Shown: positions 1 through 7,318 of the stretch, in pieces
How the letters are laid out: every line of letters begins with the position of its first letter
How positions within the stretch are numbered: the first letter of the stretch is position 1
Source: Pyrinomonadaceae bacterium
Lineage (GTDB): Bacteria; Acidobacteriota; Blastocatellia; Pyrinomonadales; Pyrinomonadaceae
DNA length: 64,000 nt
Direction: 5' to 3'
NCBI GenBank assembly: GCA_019694355.1
Contig: JAIBCB010000002.1
Span: forward strand, 496,001-560,000
Notes under the pieces: generated by a model
What the model was told of the DNA's origin: nothing
Databases searched by the model: none
Seen by the model: only the letters and a program-made list of their open reading frames with translations
Position numbers and translations under genes: made by a program

Positions 1-1
1 T

Positions 2-268
2 GCCCTTCAGTCATTACGCTCGACGGAAGCCCGACTAAATGCCGCGACCGCAGCACGAGAGGCAGCTGAAGAACTCTACAACAGTGAAGATCGTCTCTTC
101 CGCGGCGGGACGAGCACCTTCTATCTTGTCTCGCAAAGGCTACAGGATCTTGTTGTGGCCCGCGGCCGAGAACTCGCAGCTCGCACCGACCTAAATAAAG
201 CCATTGCAGGATTCAACCGAGCGATGGGCACGATCCTTGAGGTTCACAACGTTAAGGTCGAAAAGTAA
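2..268 (+). CDS. TolC-family outer membrane efflux protein, C-terminal fragment
   Basis: The frame is open from the left edge to a TAA stop and encodes the last 88 residues of a longer protein whose start lies outside the window. The fragment is almost entirely helical, with an Ala/Glu/Arg-rich stretch followed by LFRGGTSTFYLVSQRLQDL. That is the signature of the last helical repeat of TolC/OprM proteins, where a Gly-rich turn precedes a helix running back down the periplasmic tunnel. Family members are trimeric outer-membrane export channels working with RND or ABC pumps. The pump genes would be expected upstream, outside the window, so the substrate cannot be told. Confidence 0.8.
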   Translation, partial: ALQSLRSTEARLNAATAAREAAEELYNSEDRLFRGGTSTFYLVSQRLQDLVVARGRELAARTDLNKAIAGFNRAMGTILEVHNVKVEK

Positions 269-271
269 GCT

Positions 272-302
272 CAAAATGAAAAGGCCCGCAGAAAAGCGGG
301 CC
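272..302 (-). terminator. Rho-independent terminator of the lipoprotein gene
   Basis: A perfect 7-bp GC-rich inverted repeat (GGCCCGC at 283-289, GCGGGCC at 296-302) encloses a six-base loop. Read on the minus strand it is followed by TTTTCATTTT, the layout of an intrinsic terminator for the gene ending at 323. On the plus strand there is no T-run, so it would end the TolC transcript only weakly. Confidence 0.8.
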
Positions 303-322
303 CGATCGACGATCGTGATGAT

Positions 323-877
323 CTATTTGCCGTCTTTGACCGCGTTCAAGTCGGCGCTGCCGCCGGTGAATTTCCACTTACCGCCCTCGTTCACAAAGGT
401 GAACGGCGTCCAGCCCAAGTAGTCGCCGCCTTTGATCTGAGCGACGGCCTTGTTGCCTTCGATCTTTTCATTCCGAACCTCTACGGGTTTGTCCGGGATC
501 GTGTCAAATTCGGCCATATAGGTCGCAAGATCTTTAGCTCCATCCTCCTTCATCTGCTTTTCGGAGCGGGCGAAGAATTCAGCCGATAGCACCTCTTTAA
601 GAGCGGCCGTGTTCTTATTCTTTAGGGCGTCGTAGTAAGCATGCACGACGGGTGCGAGCGTCGGAGCGTTGTTGAAAGTTTCTTCAACGGGCTTGACGGT
701 CGTCCCGGCAGGCACATTCGCCGGAGCAACCTGCGTTTGCTGGTTCGGATTTGGCGAAGTGGTATTTTGTCCGCCCGAGTTCGCGTTTGTGTTCGTATTG
801 GCCGCCGGGCCTCCGCATGCCGCAAAAAATAGGCTCGAAAGAGCAATAATTACTGAACCGAGATAGAATTTTCTCAT
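323..877 (-). CDS. Small lipoprotein with NTF2/DUF4878-like domain
   Basis: The 184-residue product starts with a lipoprotein signal (MRKFYL, hydrophobic core, FFAAC with lipidated Cys near residue 21). A low-complexity Asn/Thr/Gly/Gln/Pro stretch to about residue 60 serves as a flexible tether. The remaining ~120 residues resemble the cone-shaped NTF2-like fold of DUF4878 lipoproteins: a helical part with AYYDALKNKNTAALKEVLS, then beta-rich VEVRNEKIEGNKAVAQIKGG and a C-terminal strand with GGKWKFTGG. Family members are secreted proteins of unknown role. It is a single minus-strand gene with its own terminator and is divergent from the CYTH gene. The fold call is by pattern only. Confidence 0.7.
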   Translation of the reverse strand: MRKFYLGSVIIALSSLFFAACGGPAANTNTNANSGGQNTTSPNPNQQTQVAPANVPAGTTVKPVEETFNNAPTLAPVVHAYYDALKNKNTAALKEVLSAEFFARSEKQMKEDGAKDLATYMAEFDTIPDKPVEVRNEKIEGNKAVAQIKGGDYLGWTPFTFVNEGGKWKFTGGSADLNAVKDGK

Positions 878-930
878 ATAATGAATCCGTCCAAATTACA
901 TTGGAATATTAGAAGTATAAATAATCTGAT

Positions 931-1464
931 ATGTCAGCCAAAACAGCCGAGACGCATCTTTCCCGACTTTATTTGATCGAAGGCCTGCCTGAACCGCTTA
1001 CGCTGGCAAGTTCACACCTGCAGCTATTTGACGGCTATATACCGAATACACGCCTGCGGATACGAAGCGTTCGCGATCCATATTCGAAGGCGTGGACTCG
1101 GACGCTTCAGCAGGTCTTCCTTTCGGAAGACGGTGGGCATCCGGCCGTAAAATTTTCTGAGCTTCATTTGAACGAGGCCGAATATGAGGCGTTTGCCGGG
1201 CTCGAAGGCCGAGAGATCCGGAAAAATCGCTATTTTCAGGAGTTTGACCGCTCGAAGATATTGTTCGATATCTATCTTGGAAAGCTCCAGGGATTGGGAA
1301 CTGCGAGTTTTGAGTTCGCGTCCGCTGAGGATTTCGATGCGTTCGTGCCGCCGCCTTTTGCAAAGCTCGAGGTCACGGGAAATCCATTCTTCTTGGGTAC
1401 GAATTTGGTCGAAAGGACGTTTGCGGACGTCCAGGACGAGATCCGCGAATTGATCGACGCTTAG
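931..1464 (+). CDS. CYTH-domain (triphosphate tunnel) protein
   Basis: The 177-residue protein has no signal peptide. Features of the CYTH fold are visible: TRLRIR early (residues ~41-46), alternating charged beta strands, KNRYFQEF around residue 98 and the paired acidic strands DIYLGKL and FEFASAEDF followed by a Leu/Glu-rich end (KLEVTGNPFFLGTNL). CYTH enzymes hydrolyse triphosphate compounds or make cAMP inside an eight-strand tunnel lined by Lys/Arg and Glu with Mg2+. The N-terminal ExExK motif of the family is not clear here, so activity and substrate are open. Its stop overlaps the stop of the convergent gene at 1461 by four bases. Confidence 0.6.
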   Translation: MSAKTAETHLSRLYLIEGLPEPLTLASSHLQLFDGYIPNTRLRIRSVRDPYSKAWTRTLQQVFLSEDGGHPAVKFSELHLNEAEYEAFAGLEGREIRKNRYFQEFDRSKILFDIYLGKLQGLGTASFEFASAEDFDAFVPPPFAKLEVTGNPFFLGTNLVERTFADVQDEIRELIDA

Positions 1465-2744
1465 TGCGTTCGAGCGGCAAGCGGAACGGCTTGCTCAAGC
1501 GAAGCGAATATCTGCAAATAGATCTGCGTCTCGCGCGGGATCAGGTTCGTCCAATCCGCACCACCGCGACGAATGTAGCCGGCGAGCCTCGCGGGATTGG
1601 AATTATATCCGGCCGCCATCAGGTCTTCCTGTCTTGCGATACCGTCGGCCATTGCCTGCGAGATCGTGTCGTTGCTTGCAAGGTCGTTCCACGTCATTTG
1701 CATATAAAGCAGCATTGCTTTAGTCGCATTTACGTGATCCTGCATACCGCTGACGAAATCGGGCATTAGATTGGCTTGCGGAAAGCGTGCCCGCACCATC
1801 CGATACGTCGAAGGTATCATCTGCACCATTCCGCCCGCACCCGCAGAACTGACCGAATAACGATAAGTTTGTCCCTCATTCAAAGCATAGAGAGTAAAGA
1901 TGTCATTGAAGATGTTCGGATGAAGTTCGGTGCGAAAACGGAAATGATCGACGTGTTCGACGGTGGCAAGACGTTCGGCAATGTCGGCCACCTTGGGCTG
2001 AATTACATAACCGGAATGCCTTAGCTTTTCGCGTGCGACCTCGATCGTGTTGCGAACGTAATATCTTCCTGCGCTGATCACGTCCGGTGTGATAATGCCT
2101 GGGTGCGTGGAAACATAATAGGCGGTCTCAATAAATCGACCGTCGCGAACGACCGGATATTGGATCATCAGAGGTAGCTTTGAACGCCCCGATTGATCGG
2201 TCAGAACGATCGGCGTGTTCACGCCGTTCGCCCGGATATTGCGGAAATAGAGTGTCGAACCATCGGTCGAGACCGCCGAACTCGTTGTGTTCTTTGCGAG
2301 GAATGCATCTTTGGAAAGCGACACGAACTCGATCTGACGCGTGCGTTCATCCAAGTATGCGATCTTTACAAAGTAGATCGGGTCATTTCCGACTGCCTCT
2401 GAACTGCCGATCGTGACGGGGCGAGACTGCATCTCGCGTTTCGCTTCCGCGAGACGTGACTTGATCTGCGAAAAGCTGAGGCCGTCGTAATTTACGTTCG
2501 AAGCGGTGGGCGAATATGAACTTGTGGACGAATTCGTCGAAGGGCCAACCGGCGGAGCGCTTCGCACAATGATCGGCGTCGGCGTCGTAACGACGCGCGG
2601 AACCGGCGTCGGCACGGGCCTCAGCGTTGAAGTTACGACCACCTTTGACGATCTAGAATTGCTCTCCTCATTGTTCGATTGGGCAAGGCCCGCAGCGGCA
2701 AGCGATAAAACGACCATCGAGGAAAATGCTAATTCTTTTTTCAT
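1461..2744 (-). CDS. Secreted lytic-transglycosylase-like protein
   Basis: The 427-residue product has a signal peptide (residues 1-21, cut near LAQ), a Ser/Thr/Pro-rich stretch to ~85, a middle region (90-240) with no recognised domain, and a C-terminal lysozyme-like SLT domain (~260-420). In the last part, SSAGAGGMVQMIPSTY matches the SxxGAxGLMQLMPxT block and AAGYNSNPARL matches the AYNAGP block. Glu290, 13 residues before that block, sits where the catalytic Glu of family 1 lytic transglycosylases lies. Family enzymes cut peptidoglycan glycan strands, forming anhydromuramyl ends. The weakly conserved domain and unusual N-terminal half leave activity unproven. ATG start at 2744. Confidence 0.7.
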   Translation of the reverse strand: MKKELAFSSMVVLSLAAAGLAQSNNEESNSRSSKVVVTSTLRPVPTPVPRVVTTPTPIIVRSAPPVGPSTNSSTSSYSPTASNVNYDGLSFSQIKSRLAEAKREMQSRPVTIGSSEAVGNDPIYFVKIAYLDERTRQIEFVSLSKDAFLAKNTTSSAVSTDGSTLYFRNIRANGVNTPIVLTDQSGRSKLPLMIQYPVVRDGRFIETAYYVSTHPGIITPDVISAGRYYVRNTIEVAREKLRHSGYVIQPKVADIAERLATVEHVDHFRFRTELHPNIFNDIFTLYALNEGQTYRYSVSSAGAGGMVQMIPSTYRMVRARFPQANLMPDFVSGMQDHVNATKAMLLYMQMTWNDLASNDTISQAMADGIARQEDLMAAGYNSNPARLAGYIRRGGADWTNLIPRETQIYLQIFASLEQAVPLAARTH

Positions 2745-2810
2745 TTCTTGATTCGAGGAGTGGCAACCAAAATCCTTGTTAAAAACTCACCGTCAGTCGC
2801 AAGGGCTTTT

Positions 2811-2854
2811 GACGACGGCTATTCTTAGATTCGCTTAAGCGCTTAGCCGTTGTC
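2811..2854. repeat. Inverted repeat in the divergent region before glmM
   Basis: Arms at 2811-2821 (GACGACGGCTA) and 2844-2854 (TAGCCGTTGTC) pair over 11 bp with one G-U wobble. The loop holds a self-complementary CGCTTAAGCG at 2832-2841. A second short palindrome (TCGCGAG/CTCGCGA) lies at 2944-2959, closer to the glmM start. The region lies between two divergent genes; no T-run follows, so a terminator role is unlikely. It could be an operator or leader structure. Confidence 0.45.
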
Positions 2855-2994
2855 AATCATTTTCGAAACTTTTATTGCATATACAAAAATCTCTTATGTT
2901 TTCGACCGAACAATTTTATGGCCGAATTTGCTAATCTCTTATTTCGCGAGTTCTCGCGAGCAGATTTCTCAGATCGGGATCTCTGCCGGTTTCT

Positions 2995-4335
2995 ATGGGA
3001 AAGCATTTTGGAACAGACGGCGTTCGCGGGCGAGCAGGTGAATTCCCGCTCGACGAGCGAACCGTGAGCATTATCGGCAGATCTTTGGCGCGACATTTTG
3101 AGGCGAGTCTTGGCCGCAAACCTCGATTCATCTCTGGCCGCGATACTCGCGAATCGGGACAAGCGATCGAGGGAGCGATCCATGCGGGTGTTGCCGCGGA
3201 AGGCGGACAGATCTCGTCCGCAGGAGTGATAACAACGCCGGGTGTCGCATTTCTCACTGGTGCGGAGGGCTATGATGCAGGTATAGTTGTCAGCGCCTCG
3301 CACAATCCGTTTGAAGACAATGGAATAAAGGTATTTTTGCCGAGCGGCAAGAAGCTCGACAGCTCTATCGAGAGCCTTATTGAAGCAGATATCGAGGCAG
3401 GCGAGCTCGAGCCCGTAGCGTCGGTCGTGCCAAACGAAGATCTTGTTGAGGGCTTTGACGAAAAGTATCTCGAACATCTTCGCTCTGCCGCCGAAGGTGG
3501 TTCGCTCTCAGGCCTTTCGATCGTTTTAGATTGCGCAAATGGGGCGGCCTACGATCTGGCCCCGAAACTGTTTCGCAGCCTGGGGGCAGAAGTTCTCGTC
3601 ATTAACAACTCTCCGGACGGACGGAACATCAACAAGGACTGCGGCTCGCTCCATCTTGACGCCCTCTCGGCAACCGTGGTCGAGGCCGGCTTTGACCTGG
3701 GCATTGCATTCGACGGCGATGCAGACCGTGTCCTTTTTGTTGATCATTCAGGCAACATCGTCGATGGCGATGCTACCCTTTGGATCCTCGCGACCGAGAT
3801 GGCCGAAAAGGACAGACTTGTGAACAAAAAGGTCGTTGCTACGGTGATGAGCAATATCGGCCTCGAGATCGCATTCAGGTCGAAGGATATAGAACTTATA
3901 AGAGCGAAGGTAGGAGATAAGTACGTTCTTGAAGAACTTCTACGCACGAGTTCGGTTATCGGCGGCGAGCAATCCGGCCATATCATCTTCCCCGAACGGA
4001 GTCTCGTCGGAGATGGAATGGCGACCGCTGTGTTGACGCTTTCCTCTCTGGCACGCCGTGGACTCTCTCTTTGCGACGCAGTAACAGGATTTCGGCGATT
4101 TCCACAGATCCTCGTGAATGTTACGGTCAAGGAAAAGCGGCCTTTTGAGGAAGTGCGTGCGATCGCAGATGCTGCTGCTGAACTCGAAAAAGAAATGGCG
4201 GAAAACGGCCGATTGCTTCTAAGATATTCAGGAACCGAGAATCTCGCACGCGTCATGATCGAGGGCGTCGATCAGGACGATATCGAACGGAAGGCTGCCA
4301 ACCTCGCGCACATCATACGGCAAAACCTGGGATGA
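2995..4335 (+). CDS. glmM: Phosphoglucosamine mutase
   Basis: GlmM converts glucosamine-6-phosphate to glucosamine-1-phosphate in the cytoplasm, on the route to UDP-GlcNAc for peptidoglycan and glycolipids. The 446-residue length is normal. The start MGKHFGTDGVRG is the usual N-terminus. The phosphoserine loop VVSASHNPFEDNG puts the active Ser at residue 102, the metal loop DGDADRV lies near residue 240, the sugar loop GGEQSGH near 324 and the phosphate-binding RYSGTE near 408. All four domains are complete. It overlaps aroB by four bases (ATGA), so the two are translated together, linking amino-sugar and shikimate supply. Confidence 0.97.
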   Translation: MGKHFGTDGVRGRAGEFPLDERTVSIIGRSLARHFEASLGRKPRFISGRDTRESGQAIEGAIHAGVAAEGGQISSAGVITTPGVAFLTGAEGYDAGIVVSASHNPFEDNGIKVFLPSGKKLDSSIESLIEADIEAGELEPVASVVPNEDLVEGFDEKYLEHLRSAAEGGSLSGLSIVLDCANGAAYDLAPKLFRSLGAEVLVINNSPDGRNINKDCGSLHLDALSATVVEAGFDLGIAFDGDADRVLFVDHSGNIVDGDATLWILATEMAEKDRLVNKKVVATVMSNIGLEIAFRSKDIELIRAKVGDKYVLEELLRTSSVIGGEQSGHIIFPERSLVGDGMATAVLTLSSLARRGLSLCDAVTGFRRFPQILVNVTVKEKRPFEEVRAIADAAAELEKEMAENGRLLLRYSGTENLARVMIEGVDQDDIERKAANLAHIIRQNLG

Positions 4336-5456
4336 AAGCTTCGCCATCAGTGACAGACCTACTGGGAACGATCGAGATCGGGCAGGGAAATCTCGCTTCG
4401 ATCGGCGCATTCGCCCAAGATCGTCTTGGCGGCCGAGCAAAACGTGCTTTTCTTGTTTCGAATCGGAAGGTTTTTGGGCTCTACGGGCAAACGGTCGAAG
4501 CAAGTCTCCAAAAGGCAGGTTTCTCTACCGCAACCGGACTAATTGGCGACGGTGAGAGATTCAAGACACTGGCTTCGGCGGAGAAGGTTTTGGCGGCAAT
4601 GGCAGCGGCGCGAATCGAGCGGACAGATGTTGTTATTTCGCTTGGCGGGGGCGTTGTCGGCGATCTGGGTGGCTTTGCTGCGGCGATCTATCTGCGAGGC
4701 ATCAAACATATCCAACTGCCGACCACCTTGCTTGCGATGATCGACTCCTCCGTTGGCGGCAAAACCGGCGTAAATGCTTCATTCGGCAAGAATACGATCG
4801 GCGCATTTCACCCAGCGGCAGGAGTTTTTGCTGACGTTGATTGCCTCAAAACTTTGCCGGAACGCGAGATCGTGGCAGGGGCCTGCGAGATGGTCAAACA
4901 CGCCGCGATGAGCGGCAAAGGCCTATTGAAACGGACAAAAGCCTGTTTTTCCGATCGAAAGTCCCTTTTTTCCGGTGAGAACCTTGCGGCATTGGTACGC
5001 GAGAATATTGCATTCAAGGCCAAGATCGTCGATCAGGATCCTTTTGAGGACGTAAAGCGAACGGACGGGCGTTCGCGAAAGATCTTGAATTTTGGGCACA
5101 CACTTGCTCACGCCCTTGAAAAGGCCACAAACTACCGCTATTTCCGCCACGGCGAGGCTGTCGGCTATGGCATTCTTTATGCCGCCGAGCTCTCAAAAAA
5201 GCTTGCGATTTGTGATAAGCAGGATGTAGAATTGTTATACGATGTTTTGCACAGCGTCGGCGTCTTGCCGTCGCTTGCCGGCATCGAACCTCAAAAGGTG
5301 TTTGAGACATTTCAATTCGACAAGAAGAATATTTCGGGATCACTTCAAATGATCCTGCTTCGAGGTATCGGCCGCCCCGAAATTATTTCGGGGGATCAGA
5401 TCTCTTCCAAAACCATTTTTTCCACCCTCGAAGCATTTCTCAAGCTTCAAAAGTAA
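4332..5456 (+). CDS. aroB: 3-Dehydroquinate synthase
   Basis: AroB turns DAHP into 3-dehydroquinate, step two of the shikimate pathway, using NAD+ and a divalent metal. The 374-residue protein has the NAD-binding GGGVVGDLGGFAAAIYLRG block (~100-118), PTTLLAMIDSSVGGKTGVN (~125-143), the metal ligand Glu in the block that follows (AGACEMVKHA) and His ligands in LNFGHTLAHALE and YRHGEAV-type segments (here FRHGEAVGYG). All are intact, so it should be active. It starts inside the last codons of glmM. A 137-residue membrane protein gene follows after 27 bases and may be in the same transcript. Confidence 0.96.
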   Translation: MKASPSVTDLLGTIEIGQGNLASIGAFAQDRLGGRAKRAFLVSNRKVFGLYGQTVEASLQKAGFSTATGLIGDGERFKTLASAEKVLAAMAAARIERTDVVISLGGGVVGDLGGFAAAIYLRGIKHIQLPTTLLAMIDSSVGGKTGVNASFGKNTIGAFHPAAGVFADVDCLKTLPEREIVAGACEMVKHAAMSGKGLLKRTKACFSDRKSLFSGENLAALVRENIAFKAKIVDQDPFEDVKRTDGRSRKILNFGHTLAHALEKATNYRYFRHGEAVGYGILYAAELSKKLAICDKQDVELLYDVLHSVGVLPSLAGIEPQKVFETFQFDKKNISGSLQMILLRGIGRPEIISGDQISSKTIFSTLEAFLKLQK

Positions 5457-5483
5457 GCTCAACTGCGAAGGAAGTTTAGAAAA

Positions 5484-5897
5484 ATGCAGAATTTAACGAA
5501 CCGAGTCAATGAACGCGGCAGCGCCGGCGTCAAATTTCTTATCGTCCTGGTCTTTATATTGTTGATCGCGAACGCGGGCTACAATTACATTCCGGTCGCT
5601 TATCAGGGCGAGGCGATGAAATCCGACATGGAGACCGCTGTGCTTCAGGGAATGGCGTTGCCGGGCAATGTCGATCCTGTAAAGAATGTAAAAGAACGTC
5701 TTGAAAAAGCAATTTCAGCGAACGAGGTTCCGTCCGACGCACTCGTCGAGGTGAAAAAGGTCGGTCCGGGCGTGAACGCTCACGTCAACTACACGATCCC
5801 GGTCTCGATCCTGCCATTCGGGATCTACAAATACACCTACGTCTTTGATCACACCGCAACCCCAAGCGGACTGCTTTTGAAGCAATCCGGGAGCTAA
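5484..5897 (+). CDS. Small single-span membrane protein, unknown function
   Basis: The 137-residue product has a short Lys/Arg-containing start (GSAGVKF) followed by one hydrophobic helix at about residues 17-36 (FLIVLVFILLIANAGYNYIPV). The soluble rest (~100 residues) has two predicted helices and a beta-rich end and would face the periplasm. The pattern resembles the DUF4845 / pilin-like group: one N-terminal helix and a small exported domain. A ribosome-binding site (GAAGGAAG) lies 9-16 bases before the ATG. Downstream of aroB in the same direction. No enzymatic motif is seen and function cannot be assigned. Confidence 0.55.
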   Translation: MQNLTNRVNERGSAGVKFLIVLVFILLIANAGYNYIPVAYQGEAMKSDMETAVLQGMALPGNVDPVKNVKERLEKAISANEVPSDALVEVKKVGPGVNAHVNYTIPVSILPFGIYKYTYVFDHTATPSGLLLKQSGS

Positions 5898-5934
5898 ACC
5901 TTTCCTACAGGTTTTCTCGGCGAAGAGTTCAGGC

Positions 5935-7200
5935 CTAATCTTTCTTCTTTTTGTCCTTGGAGTCGTCACCGCCGGGGGCGATGTAATACGGGCGTGCCTG
6001 GACGCGATACGCCTTCTCGTCGTAGATGCCGTCGCCATTCACATCAACCTTCACCTGCAGTTTGTATTTTTGGCCGGGAGTGTGCGGACTGTTGATGTCG
6101 TAGGCAATGTTGTATTGATTCCGCAGCAGAGCGTTGATGCTGTTCAGATAATCAGGGATCTCGCTTTCGAACGTCATTGGAAAGTGCATTCCGCCCGACT
6201 CTTTCGCGATCGTATTCATCGAATTCTGTGCTTGTAAAAAAGTGAGGCGGCCCGGCAGGCCCGTTGCCAGGTCGTCCATCGGGCCGAGCAGATGCTCATA
6301 GCGTTTGAAGAATAGGTTGCCGGTGCTTATAACGTACACAGGAACGCCCGCTTCCTGAACAATGCGGCGAGCTTGGTCATAGCTCGTTTTGCTGAAAGTG
6401 TCGATACCGGAGGAAACGAGAATAATGGCCTTTCGGGGTGCGCGCAGATTTGCCATTCCGGCGTATTGAGCGGTTTTCGCTTTGGAGTTTTCGAGAACGA
6501 CGGTGTCGGTCGTCCCGCCGAGCAAGGTGAATTTTAATGCGTCCCACAAGTTATTCTCCCGGACGGCCGGTGTGCTTCGGAACAGGAGATCGACCGCCTG
6601 ACGCAGACGCTGCGGGTCGTTCGTAAAGTCGGTGATCGGCGTCGGACGAATGTCGAACGCAACGATCGATGCGTAATCATTCGGCGGCTTGATAAAACGC
6701 GATACGAAGAGAGCCGCGGGCCTAACCACCTCATAGGCTCCGGGTTCGAATACGCCGCCGGCAGCCGAGCCAAAGACCTCGCTCCATTTGCTGAATTCGA
6801 TGAGGACCGTGACCGTGATCGGCGAATCCGGTGTCGTAAAGGAAGAGATCGGCTGCTGCTTGCCGTCCTCAAAGATCGCAAAGTTCTCCTTCTTGAGGCC
6901 GGTGATAACGGCTCCTGTTTTCTTGTTGATGACCGTGACCTCGACCGAGACGATATTCGTAGAGACCTTTTCAATGCCGGGATCAATGATCGCATTCTTT
7001 TCCGCCTCGGCCTGCTGACGTTCTTCCTCAGCCTTTTTTAGCTCCTCGGCGGTCGGCGGTTTGGGGCGTTGATTTCGCTTTTCGTTTCCCGGAGCGGTGT
7101 CCGGCCGCTGCGGTCGAGACTGTGCAAACGCAGCAGCGGCGATCGCGAAAATGATAGTGAAGATCAAAGCGACTGAAGAAAACCTTGGAAAACGCTTCAT
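5935..7200 (-). CDS. Secreted VWFA-related protein with altered metal site
   Basis: The 421-residue product has a signal peptide (1-27, AFAQ), a charged Glu/Ala/Lys coiled-coil-prone stretch (50-70), then a beta strand block (VSVEVTVINKKTGAVITGLKKENFAIFEDG) typical of the VWFA-related domain abundant in Acidobacteriota, and a VWA fold (~125-330). The usual MIDAS motif DxSxS reads E135-F-S-K-W here: Asp is Glu and the second Ser is missing, so metal binding is doubtful. The end is Lys/Asp-rich. Proteins of this group are thought to act in adhesion or envelope interactions, but none is well characterised. It is alone on the minus strand. Confidence 0.75.
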   Translation of the reverse strand: MKRFPRFSSVALIFTIIFAIAAAAFAQSRPQRPDTAPGNEKRNQRPKPPTAEELKKAEEERQQAEAEKNAIIDPGIEKVSTNIVSVEVTVINKKTGAVITGLKKENFAIFEDGKQQPISSFTTPDSPITVTVLIEFSKWSEVFGSAAGGVFEPGAYEVVRPAALFVSRFIKPPNDYASIVAFDIRPTPITDFTNDPQRLRQAVDLLFRSTPAVRENNLWDALKFTLLGGTTDTVVLENSKAKTAQYAGMANLRAPRKAIILVSSGIDTFSKTSYDQARRIVQEAGVPVYVISTGNLFFKRYEHLLGPMDDLATGLPGRLTFLQAQNSMNTIAKESGGMHFPMTFESEIPDYLNSINALLRNQYNIAYDINSPHTPGQKYKLQVKVDVNGDGIYDEKAYRVQARPYYIAPGGDDSKDKKKKD

Positions 7201-7318
7201 ATAACCCTTTTGTCGGTAAAAAAGTTAGATACGTGGCCTGCCAAAATAGTTGGACACGTATCGCTGTTGAGATAACTTAAATTTTACACGACTTAAGGGG
7301 CCGAGCGAATTTCGCGAG

